64,000 nucleotides of DNA from Streptomyces sp. NBC_01431 (GTDB taxonomy: Bacteria > Actinomycetota > Actinomycetes > Streptomycetales > Streptomycetaceae), in NCBI RefSeq assembly GCF_036231355.1, contig NZ_CP109496.1:1612001-1676000 (forward strand), given 5' to 3'. This document shows positions 1 through 7,153 of the stretch, piece after piece (positions within the stretch are counted from its first letter, which is position 1; each line of letters starts with the position of its first letter). The position numbers were made by a program, and so were the translations under genes. The notes beneath the pieces were generated by a model. The model worked only from the letters and a program-made list of their open reading frames with translations. It was not told where the DNA came from and did not search any database.

Positions 1-761
1 CGCCAGCGGTCGGATGCCAGCACACACACGCCGATGGCGATCTCGATGACCAGCGCACCCCAGGTCAGGGCGGTAACGGCCGTAGCGCTCCTGGACATCC
101 ACAGAAACAGCGAGTCCCACGGCTGTCCCACGCCGAACATGTTGTCGCGCAGGAAGTAGTACTCGGCGGTGCCGTTGGCCCAGTCAGCCACGCCGAACTT
201 GCTGACGGCGCTGTCGAGATACAGGTAGGCGATCTGCACCCGTATCGCCAGAAACGCAACGAAGGACACCGTCCGCCATGAAGGCGTCTGCTTCCGGACC
301 GGCCGCTGCCAGTGCCACGTACGGCCGTCGGCCAGCGCGATGGGAATCATCAGCAGGCTCATGATCATGCCTATCGACTCGCCGCCGTCGGGCACCGCGA
401 TGCTGACCGCGACCGAGTACGAGGCCCACGCATGGGGAACGGCCGTCCAGCGAGGGCGGTAGCCACTGGCGACCACCACCAAGATGGCGATCAACAGCCA
501 CCGTCTCGGCTCCATGCCCAGCGCGTCACCGCCGAGGCACAGTGCCGACGCACCGCGGACGGAATCGCAGCGCGGGTATTCCCCCATGGCGACGACCGGC
601 ACGAGCAGTGCCTTGACCGGAGTCAGCAACAGCACGCTCAACTGGGCCAGCGCGATGACGGTGCGCCCCACACCGAACCAGCGGGACCGCAGATCGTGCC
701 GCGCGGTGCGCCTGGCCAACCGGTCGGCCATTTCCTGTACGGAATTCCTTACGACGGGCAT
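1..761 (-). CDS. sdpB: SdpB-like HTTM-domain membrane protein (partial, 3' end outside window)
   Basis: The frame runs open to the window edge, so the C-terminus is missing. About 250 residues are visible with several hydrophobic segments, consistent with the HTTM (gamma-carboxylase-like) membrane domain of SdpB. In Bacillus, SdpA and SdpB are both needed to mature the SdpC toxin. The chosen ATG overlaps the sdpA stop by one base (TGATG), implying translational coupling; an in-frame ATG at 770 is the alternative. The call rests on the recognisable SdpA, SdpC and SdpI neighbours plus the membrane topology. I did not identify catalytic residues. Confidence 0.75.
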   Translation of the reverse strand, partial: MPVVRNSVQEMADRLARRTARHDLRSRWFGVGRTVIALAQLSVLLLTPVKALLVPVVAMGEYPRCDSVRGASALCLGGDALGMEPRRWLLIAILVVVASGYRPRWTAVPHAWASYSVAVSIAVPDGGESIGMIMSLLMIPIALADGRTWHWQRPVRKQTPSWRTVSFVAFLAIRVQIAYLYLDSAVSKFGVADWANGTAEYYFLRDNMFGVGQPWDSLFLWMSRSATAVTALTWGALVIEIAIGVCVLASDRW

Positions 762-1363
762 CACTTGCATCGGACGTCCAGGTGCACGATCCGCAGCACG
801 CGTTTTTCGTAGGAAACCTGGTTGCGGAAGCTCCACGGCACCGTCTTCTCCTGGGTGAGGTACGAATCACCGCACACGGTCGGCACCGGACTGGTGTTGT
901 CCACCTTCACCGCCGGTTTCCTGGACGCCTCCTTCATGCAGTCGTCCAGATAGCCCCCGCAGTCGGACCAGTGCCCGGTCGCCGCCGCGTTGAAGAAACC
1001 CAGCTCGGGCCCTTGTGCGCGCTGCGTACGCGACAGCCCGAACATGTTCGAGGGATTGCCCTGCGGCGTGTGCAACAGGTTCCGGGGAGAGCCGTCGGCG
1101 CCCAGCGCGTAGGCGCCGGTCTGCTCGGACTGGGGATTCCGGGTGAAGAACGCCCAGTTCTCCGGAGTCAGGATGTTCAGGGCCGACCGGGCGCCCTTGG
1201 AGTGCCGGCTGCTCAGCGCATTGCTCGGCAGTGTGTAGAAGAGCGCGGCGGCCAGGTAGCCGAAGACCACCAGGCAGGCGACGGAGAACAGGGCAAGTTG
1301 GCGCATCGATCCGGTCCGGGGCTCCCCCGGTCTCGAATGCGTGTCGGTGGACGTGCTGGCCAT
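761..1363 (-). CDS. sdpA: SdpA-family toxin maturation protein
   Basis: 200 residues, with one membrane segment near residues 23-45 followed by a soluble extracytoplasmic part. It contains the SdpA-like stretch LNILTPENWAFFTRNP and several cysteines in the second half. SdpA acts with SdpB to convert secreted pro-SdpC into the short membrane-active toxin. The ATG at 1363 follows the sdpC gene by about 100 bases, and the stop overlaps the sdpB start. A 13-bp hairpin sits between sdpC and this gene and may reduce read-through, giving more toxin precursor than maturation protein. Confidence 0.82.
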   Translation of the reverse strand: MASTSTDTHSRPGEPRTGSMRQLALFSVACLVVFGYLAAALFYTLPSNALSSRHSKGARSALNILTPENWAFFTRNPQSEQTGAYALGADGSPRNLLHTPQGNPSNMFGLSRTQRAQGPELGFFNAAATGHWSDCGGYLDDCMKEASRKPAVKVDNTSPVPTVCGDSYLTQEKTVPWSFRNQVSYEKRVLRIVHLDVRCK

Positions 1364-1415
1364 ATGGGCGCGATCCCTATGCGGTGCGGAAAGGTGTCGG
1401 ATGCGTCACCGGAGG

Positions 1416-1456
1416 CTCTGCCGCGCCGCTCCGGTAGCGAATACGGCGCGGCAGAG
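1416..1456 (-). terminator. Hairpin between sdpC and sdpA (possible attenuator)
   Basis: A perfect 13-bp inverted repeat (1416-1428 with 1444-1456) and a 15-base loop, just downstream of the sdpC stop. No U-tract follows on the minus strand. It could be a partial terminator or an mRNA stabiliser for the toxin gene; the role is inferred from position. Confidence 0.6.
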
Positions 1457-1465
1457 CGGTCGTTG

Positions 1466-2125
1466 TCAGAGGGCCGCCGCCACGGCGGAGACCATGTTGT
1501 CGGCGTCCAGGCTGTTGGGCTGGCTCATGTCGAAGCCGTAGCTCACGGCGGCCGGGACCACCACGAGCGTGACGACGGCCTCGGTCGCCCCGGCCACGTT
1601 CGCGTAACCGATGGCGTTGATGGCGCCCACGGCGTTGATCTCGATCGCGATGTAGGCGTCGTGCCAGAACCAGCCGTTGGCGCGGTTCGGGCTCTTCATG
1701 GCCGGCGACTTGTGCTGGGTCATGAAGGTCTTGAGGTCATCGTTGAGCCGCTCCATGCCGGCCTTGGCCTGGAACGGGTCGTTGATCTGGACCGCGACTG
1801 TCACCTTGTCGTGGAAGTCCTTGTCGACCGCCTTGAGGTCCTTGGTGAACACCGCGATCTGCTCAAGCGTCACCTGGCTGGTCTGGGGGGACCGGCGCGA
1901 CCGGATCTGCTTGGCCAGGTCCGGGTGCTCGTCCGCCGCCTTGCCCTTGGCGAAGACGAGGAGACCGACGATGTCCTCGTCGGAGTACTTGACGTGGTGC
2001 GCGGCCGGCTTGACCGCGGTGCGGATGGCCACCGGGGCGGCGGACGCGGACGCGGAACCGTAGGCGACGCCGACGGTCAGCACCGCTGCCACGCAGGCGA
2101 GCGCACCGGTCTTCTTCAGATTCAT
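1466..2125 (-). CDS. sdpC: SdpC-family secreted toxin precursor
   Basis: 219 residues from the ATG at 2125, which has GAAGG nine bases upstream. An N-terminal signal peptide (residues 1-30, ending near ASASAAP) precedes a charged helical pro-region. A hydrophobic segment follows at roughly residues 157-197, matching the position of the mature SDP toxin in the Bacillus family. The Bacillus peptide carries a disulfide. Here the only cysteine is in the signal peptide, so a mature toxin would have no disulfide. The gene lies between immunity-like sdpI and maturation genes sdpA-sdpB. By family, the product depolarises membranes of competing or sibling cells; target species cannot be told from sequence. 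Confidence 0.82.
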   Translation of the reverse strand: MNLKKTGALACVAAVLTVGVAYGSASASAAPVAIRTAVKPAAHHVKYSDEDIVGLLVFAKGKAADEHPDLAKQIRSRRSPQTSQVTLEQIAVFTKDLKAVDKDFHDKVTVAVQINDPFQAKAGMERLNDDLKTFMTQHKSPAMKSPNRANGWFWHDAYIAIEINAVGAINAIGYANVAGATEAVVTLVVVPAAVSYGFDMSQPNSLDADNMVSAVAAAL

Positions 2126-2287
2126 GTGGGGTACCTTCGAATAGTCGTTGTGTGCGTGCTCTGCCGTTTCCGGGCAGGCGACATCCACGCTCCGGTCACG
2201 GGCAGTGCGAGGGAGCGACGATCGGCTTCGGTGAATGGCGCCGGGCCACGGGCACCGAACGGGCCACCCGATCAACGGTGTTGGAGC

Positions 2288-2316
2288 CCGGTGGCGGAGA
2301 TCCCCTCCGCCACCGG
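2288..2316 (-). terminator. Hairpin terminator after sdpI
   Basis: Perfect 12-bp stem (2288-2299 with 2305-2316) and a 5-base loop, 17 bases past the sdpI stop. It would separate sdpI from sdpC and implies that sdpC has its own promoter in 2126-2287. Confidence 0.65.
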
Positions 2317-2332
2317 AGCGGGTGGGGCGGGC

Positions 2333-2713
2333 TCAGACCGGCCGGTGACGCTCGCGGCGGGCCGCGGAATTGGCCGCGGCGGCGGACGAGGTGGCGATCG
2401 CCAAGTCAAGGGCGCCACTCACCGCCACAATCACCGCGAACCCCCAGAACGGGCCTTCGGCAAGGGCATTGATCAGCGAAGCGATCGCGGCCCCGGCCAG
2501 CACCGGTACGAGGCGCACATAGCGCCGTCGGGCCTCGCGCTGACCGGCTTTCCAGGCGGCGTCGTCGCCGAGCGTTTCCCTCGTCCGTACACCCACGAGC
2601 GGATTCCTGGCGAGCGTGCCGTTGCGGCTCTTGCGGGCGATGGTCAATACGCCCACGGATACCGCCACATAGATGACGGCGAGAACGGTCCCCACCACGA
2701 GATGGGTATTCAT
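2333..2713 (-). CDS. sdpI: SdpI-family immunity protein (short form)
   Basis: 126 residues from the ATG at 2713; a GTG at 2746 would add 11 residues. It carries the SdpI/YhfL signature: one membrane helix, then the conserved block NPLVGVRTRETLGDD followed by AWKAGQR, then two further helices. Bacillus SdpI is about 200 residues with an extra N-terminal membrane domain; here only the C-terminal SdpI domain is present. Family members protect producers from the SdpC toxin and in Bacillus also sequester the repressor SdpR. No SdpR-like regulator is visible in the window. It is the first gene of the sdp set on this strand. Confidence 0.82.
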   Translation of the reverse strand: MNTHLVVGTVLAVIYVAVSVGVLTIARKSRNGTLARNPLVGVRTRETLGDDAAWKAGQREARRRYVRLVPVLAGAAIASLINALAEGPFWGFAVIVAVSGALDLAIATSSAAAANSAARRERHRPV

Positions 2714-3035
2714 AGCGTTGAACTCATTTCCCCCGGCTGAGCCCACTGATGCTGTTACTTGAGCATCCTTGCACCCCAGTTCGAGACGGACAACGCCGAG
2801 TTGATCGATTTAACGGCTCCCTAACCGCACCCCTTTCCGCCCTGAACGGCGCGGCCAGCAATCGCCGACAAGGTTGTCGGCGAGCTGGTTCCCCTTGGTC
2901 GCGCCGACAACCAGGACGATTTCGCTGACCCGGTGCGGGCGGCCGGTTCTCGTGAAACAAAGCCACCCCCTGGACAAGCTCGTCGCGGTCACCGGCGCCA
3001 TGGTTGAGCGGCCGCGTCGGCTCTGGGGTACGCAG
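2714..3035. other. sdpI-kdpD intergenic region with repeated CGCCGACA motif
   Basis: No supportable gene. It holds a perfect 8-bp inverted repeat, CGCCGACA at 2863-2870 with TGTCGGCG at 2875-2882. CGCCGACA recurs at 2902-2909 as part of a longer CGCCGACAACC, whose complement GGTTGTCGGCG is at 2872-2882. A degenerate 11-bp-spaced TTAACG/CTAACC pair lies at 2810-2826, upstream of sdpI. Short open frames here show no recognisable protein. Confidence 0.5.
2810..2826 (-). promoter_or_regulatory. Weak KdpE-like direct repeat upstream of sdpI
   Basis: On the sdpI sense strand this reads GGTTAG-N5-CGTTAA, 11-bp spacing, about 97 bases upstream of the sdpI ATG. It resembles the repeat upstream of kdpF but matches less well. 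Assignment is inference. Confidence 0.35.
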
Positions 3036-5585
3036 TTACGAGGTCGCCGTCTCCGACGGATCGGCCGGCACCGGCGGGCGGTCGTTCGCCTTCTGGAGGG
3101 TGAGGACCATCGTCATGCCGCCGCCGGGGGTGTCCTCGGCTGCCAGCGTGCCGCCCATCGCTTCGGCGAAGCCGCGGGCGACGGCGAGGCCGAGTCCGAC
3201 TCCGGCGCCGCGCGGGGCGTCCCCGTAGCGCTGGAACGGGGCGAAGATGCGGGACTTTGCCTCGTCGGGGACGCCGGGGCCTTGGTCGGCGACCCGTACT
3301 TCCACCCGGTCGGCGATCGCGCTGGCCGCCACCAGGACCCGTTCACCCTCGGGGCTGTATTTCACGGCGTTCTCGACGACGTTGGCCACGGCCCGCTCCA
3401 GCAGGCCCGGGTCCACCGCGACCATCGGAAGGTCCTCGGGGATGTCGAGTACGACGCTGTCCTCGGGGACGCCGCCCAGTGCCATCGGGATGACCTCGTC
3501 GAGGTCTATCTCTCTGATGATCGGGGTGACTGTGCCGGTCTGGAGGCGGGACATGTCCAGGAGGTTGCCGACCAGGTGGTCGAGGCGGTCCGCCCCCAGC
3601 TCGATGCCCTCCAGGAGCTCCGCCTCGTCTGCCTCGGACCACTCCACGTCGTCCGAGCGCAGTGAGGTGACCGATGCCTTGATGGAGGCGAGTGGGGTGC
3701 GCAGGTCGTGGCTGACGGCGGCGAGCAGGGCGGTGCGGATGCGGTCGCCCTCCGCGTAAAGCCTCGCCTGGTCGGCCTCTTCCTGGAGCCTGCGGCGGTC
3801 GAGCACGACGGCGGCCTGGGCGGCGAAGGCGCCGAGTACGCGTCGGTCCTCGGCGGGCAGCACCCGGCCGGTGAGTGCGAGAGCCATGTGGTCGCCGACC
3901 GGCATGTCCACGTCGGCGTCCTCGGGGCGGGGCACGGGTGAGGGGCCGACGCTGCCCGCGCAGCTCCACGGTTCGGTGTCGGCTGCTCGCTCCAGGAGGG
4001 CGACGGACTCCATGGCGAAGGTCTCGCGGACGCGTTCCAGCAGGGCGTCGAGGCTGGTTTCGCCACGCAGCACGCTGCCCGCGAGGAAGGAGAGGATCTC
4101 CGATTCGGCGCGCAGCCGGGCGGCCTGCTGGGTGCGGCGGGCCGCGAGGTCGACCACGGAGGCCACCGACACCGCAACCAGCACGAAGATGACGATGGCG
4201 ACGATGTTCTTGGGGTCGTAGATCGTCAGCTCGTGGACGGGCGGGCTGAAGTACCAGTTGATGAGCAGCGACCCGACCAGGGCCGAGGCCACGGCGGGCA
4301 GGAATCCGCCGAGCAGCGCGGCCGCCACGGTCAACGACAGGTAGAGCAGCATGTCGTTGGCGATGCCGAGGTCGGTGGTGAGGTTGGTCAGCAGCAGGGT
4401 CAGCAGGAGTGGACCGACGACACCGGCCAGCCAGCCCCACACGGTTCTGGTGCGGCCGAGCCGGGCGCCGCGTCCCGTCGGGAGGCCCCGGCCCTTGGCT
4501 GCCTCTTCGTGGGTGACGATGTGGACGTCGAGGTCGGGCCCGGAGTCGCGGGCCACGGTGGCGCCGACGCCGGGGCCGAACATGTACTGCCATGTCTTGC
4601 GGCGGCTGGTGCCCAGGACGATCTGGGTGGCGTTGACGCCGCGCGAGAAGTCGAGCAGGGACTGCGGGACGTCGTCGCCCACGACGTGGTGGAAGCTTCC
4701 GCCGACGTCCTCGACCAGGGTGCGCTGGACGGCCAGTTCCTTCGGCGAGGCGGATGTCAGGCCGTCGCTCCGCGACACGTACACGGCCAACACCTCGCCG
4801 CCGGCGCCCTTTTCGGCGAGCCGGGCGGCGCGGCGGATGAGCGTACGTCCTTCCCGGCCCCCGGTGAGGCCGACGACGATGCGTTCGCGCGAGCCCCAGA
4901 TCGTGGAGACGCTGTGCTCGCTACGGTATTCCTGGAGGTATTCGTCGACCCGGTCGGCGACCCAGAGCAGTGCCAACTCGCGCAGGGCGGTGAGGTTTCC
5001 GGGCCGGAAGTAGTTGGCGAGGGCGGCGTCCAGCTTGTCGGGCTTGTAGATGTTGCCGTGTGCCATGCGGCGGCGCAGCGCCTGGGGTGACATGTCGACG
5101 AGCTCGACCTGGTCGGCCCGGCGCACCACTTCGTCGGGCACCGTCTCCTGCTGCCGGATGCCCGTTATCGACTCGACGACGTCACCGAGGGATTCCAGGT
5201 GCTGGATGTTCACGGCCGAGACGACACTGATGCCCGCGGCGAGGAGTTCCTCGACGTCCTGCCAGCGCTTGGTGTTGCGCGAGCCGGGGATATTGGTGTG
5301 GGCCAGTTCGTCGACCAGGACCACCGACGGACGGCGCTCCAGGACGGCGTCCACGTCCATCTCCTGGAAGACGGTGCCGCGGTATTCGACCTCACGGCGC
5401 TCGACCTGTTCCAGGCCGTGCAGCATCACTTCCGTGCGCGGTCTGCTGTGGTGTTCGACGAAGCCGATCACGCAGTCGGTGCCGCGTTCGACGCGCCGGT
5501 GTGCCTCGGAGAGCATCGAGTAGGTCTTGCCGACGCCGGGCGCCGCGCCGAGATAGATGCGGAGCTTGCCGCGTGCCATGGCCAC
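3036..5585 (-). CDS. kdpD: Sensor histidine kinase KdpD
   Basis: 849 residues from a GTG at 5585, or 847 from the ATG at 5579. Domains in order: N-terminal KdpD domain with Walker A GAAPGVGKT (residues 13-21) and DELAHTN; a universal-stress-protein-like domain; four transmembrane helices in the DUF4118 region (about 395-490); a GAF-like region; HisKA with SHDLRTPL (His at about 626); and HATPase with ENAVKYSPEG and GLGLA motifs. It senses potassium limitation and phosphorylates KdpE. It follows kdpE by about 65 bases at the end of the operon. A second full-length kdpD lies at 20687-23191. Confidence 0.97.
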   Translation of the reverse strand: MAMARGKLRIYLGAAPGVGKTYSMLSEAHRRVERGTDCVIGFVEHHSRPRTEVMLHGLEQVERREVEYRGTVFQEMDVDAVLERRPSVVLVDELAHTNIPGSRNTKRWQDVEELLAAGISVVSAVNIQHLESLGDVVESITGIRQQETVPDEVVRRADQVELVDMSPQALRRRMAHGNIYKPDKLDAALANYFRPGNLTALRELALLWVADRVDEYLQEYRSEHSVSTIWGSRERIVVGLTGGREGRTLIRRAARLAEKGAGGEVLAVYVSRSDGLTSASPKELAVQRTLVEDVGGSFHHVVGDDVPQSLLDFSRGVNATQIVLGTSRRKTWQYMFGPGVGATVARDSGPDLDVHIVTHEEAAKGRGLPTGRGARLGRTRTVWGWLAGVVGPLLLTLLLTNLTTDLGIANDMLLYLSLTVAAALLGGFLPAVASALVGSLLINWYFSPPVHELTIYDPKNIVAIVIFVLVAVSVASVVDLAARRTQQAARLRAESEILSFLAGSVLRGETSLDALLERVRETFAMESVALLERAADTEPWSCAGSVGPSPVPRPEDADVDMPVGDHMALALTGRVLPAEDRRVLGAFAAQAAVVLDRRRLQEEADQARLYAEGDRIRTALLAAVSHDLRTPLASIKASVTSLRSDDVEWSEADEAELLEGIELGADRLDHLVGNLLDMSRLQTGTVTPIIREIDLDEVIPMALGGVPEDSVVLDIPEDLPMVAVDPGLLERAVANVVENAVKYSPEGERVLVAASAIADRVEVRVADQGPGVPDEAKSRIFAPFQRYGDAPRGAGVGLGLAVARGFAEAMGGTLAAEDTPGGGMTMVLTLQKANDRPPVPADPSETATS

Positions 5586-5649
5586 GATTCTCTGTGTCGG
5601 GGAAGGGGAGGTCGAGGGTCGAGGGGCTTCCTGATGGGGATGCCGCGGC

Positions 5650-6333
5650 TCAGTTCTCGAACCGGTATCCCATGCCGGGAGCGGTGATCAGATGCTTGGG
5701 GTGGGACGGGTCCGCTTCGAGTTTGCGCCTCAACTGGGCCATGTAGACGCGGAGATAGTTGCTCTGCGTACGGTAGCCGGGTCCCCAGACCTCCTCAAGG
5801 AGTTGCCTTTGGGTGACGAGACGGCCCCGGTTACGGATCAGGACTTCGACCAGATGCCATTCGGTCGGAGTGAGCCGGATGTCCTTGCCGGCCCGCTTCG
5901 CCTTCTTCGCGGGCAGGTCGATCGTGAAGCCCTTGGTCGTGACGATGCCCGTTTCCCCGGACTCTGCCACGGGTTCGATCCTGCGGGTCGCGACCCGCAG
6001 GCGGGCCAGGAGTTCGTCCATGCTGAACGGCTTGGTGATGTAGTCGTCCGCCCCCGAGTCGAGGGCCTCGACCTTCTCGTCGGAGGTGTTGCGTGCGGAG
6101 ACCACCAGGATCGGCGCCCGGCACCAGCTCCGCAGCCGGCGCATCACCTCGATGCCGTCGATGTCGGGCAGCCCGAGGTCGAGCAGCACCGCGTCCGGCG
6201 GGTTCGCGGAGGCGAGCTTCAGGGCGGTCTCACCGTCGGGTGCGGAGTCCACTTCGTATTTCCGTGCCCTGAGGTTGATTTCAAGAGCCCGTACGAGCTG
6301 TGGTTCGTCCTCGACCACCAGCACCCGGGTCAT
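5650..6333 (-). CDS. kdpE: OmpR-family response regulator KdpE
   Basis: 227 residues. The receiver domain has acidic residues E8-D9 and phospho-acceptor D52 in LLDLGLPD. A C-terminal winged helix follows, with the OmpR-type end TQSNYLRVYMAQLRRKLE. The ATG at 6333 is preceded by AAAGGCGG. It is the only OmpR-type regulator seen in the window, although there are two KdpD kinases, so both may signal to it. OmpR-family regulators bind direct repeats about 10-11 bp apart. The repeats upstream of kdpF and of several other potassium genes are candidate targets. Confidence 0.95.
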   Translation of the reverse strand: MTRVLVVEDEPQLVRALEINLRARKYEVDSAPDGETALKLASANPPDAVLLDLGLPDIDGIEVMRRLRSWCRAPILVVSARNTSDEKVEALDSGADDYITKPFSMDELLARLRVATRRIEPVAESGETGIVTTKGFTIDLPAKKAKRAGKDIRLTPTEWHLVEVLIRNRGRLVTQRQLLEEVWGPGYRTQSNYLRVYMAQLRRKLEADPSHPKHLITAPGMGYRFEN

Positions 6334-6401
6334 CGGCGTGCCGCCTTTCTTTCGTGCTGTGCGTCGTGCCGGAGCCGGCAAGGGAGTGCGGTCTCACAAG
6401 G

Positions 6402-6448
6402 GGGCGGGAGCCGGTGGCGGGAAGAACCCCGTCCACTGGCTCCCGCCC
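6402..6448 (-). terminator. Hairpin between kdpC and kdpE
   Basis: A 16-bp stem with one G-T pair (6402-6417 with 6433-6448) and a 15-base loop, starting 16 bases past the kdpC stop. It probably limits read-through from the structural genes kdpFABC into kdpED. Confidence 0.65.
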
Positions 6449-6463
6449 GCCGTCGTAAGTGGC

Positions 6464-7147
6464 TCACTTCGAAGTGATTTCCTTGAGTGCGATGTTCAGC
6501 TTGAGGACGTTGACGCCGGGCTCGCCCATGAAGCCGAGGATCCGGCCGCTGGTGTTGTCGGTGACGAGCTTCTCGACCTGCTTGACGTCGAGGTGGTTCT
6601 GCTCGGCCACCCGGTGGACCTGGAGCTTGGCGTACTCGGGGGAGATCTGCGGGTCGAGGCCCGAGCCGGAGGAGGTGACCGCGTCGGCGGGCACATCGGC
6701 CGGGTTCACCTTGTAGTCGGCCGTGGAGTTGTCCTTGACGACCGCGTCCTTGGCGTCCTTGACCTGCTTGATCAGCTTGTCGTTGTCGCCGGACAGGTTG
6801 GTCGCGCCGGACACCAGCAGGTTGTACTGCGTGTTGATGCCGTTGGTGACGTTGGAGCCGAGTCCGTTGGAGGGGCGGGGCTGGAACCACTTCAGGTCCG
6901 GCTGCGCGGCCTCGTCGGCGTTGTTCGGATCCTTCTTCGGGAGGTTGTAGGTCTGCCCGATGAGCTCGGAGCCGACCACCTTGCCGCCGGACTTGATCTC
7001 GGAACCGTTGGCCTTGTTACTGAAGGCCACCTGGGCGATGCCGGTCACCACGAGCGGGTAGATCACGCCGCAGATCACGGTGAGAACCAGGAGTGCGCGC
7101 AGGCCCGCACCGATCAACCGGGCTGTGTTTCCAAGGGAGTTGTTCAT
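6464..7147 (-). CDS. kdpC: Potassium-transporting ATPase subunit KdpC
   Basis: 227 residues, with one N-terminal membrane helix (about residues 15-38) followed by the extracytoplasmic KdpC domain. Typical blocks include VVGSELIGQ, KWFQPRPS, and SGSGLDPQISPEYA near the middle. KdpC stabilises the KdpFABC complex and is required for ATP-driven potassium uptake. It starts 6 bases after the kdpB stop, so the two are probably coupled. It is somewhat longer than the E. coli subunit, as is usual for actinobacteria. Confidence 0.96.
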   Translation of the reverse strand: MNNSLGNTARLIGAGLRALLVLTVICGVIYPLVVTGIAQVAFSNKANGSEIKSGGKVVGSELIGQTYNLPKKDPNNADEAAQPDLKWFQPRPSNGLGSNVTNGINTQYNLLVSGATNLSGDNDKLIKQVKDAKDAVVKDNSTADYKVNPADVPADAVTSSGSGLDPQISPEYAKLQVHRVAEQNHLDVKQVEKLVTDNTSGRILGFMGEPGVNVLKLNIALKEITSK

Positions 7148-7153
7148 GGCAGG

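Noticed and set aside
2810..3001. A possible transposase remnant in the sdpI-kdpD gap
   Set aside because: Short minus-strand frames looked superficially protein-like, but no transposase block could be recognised.
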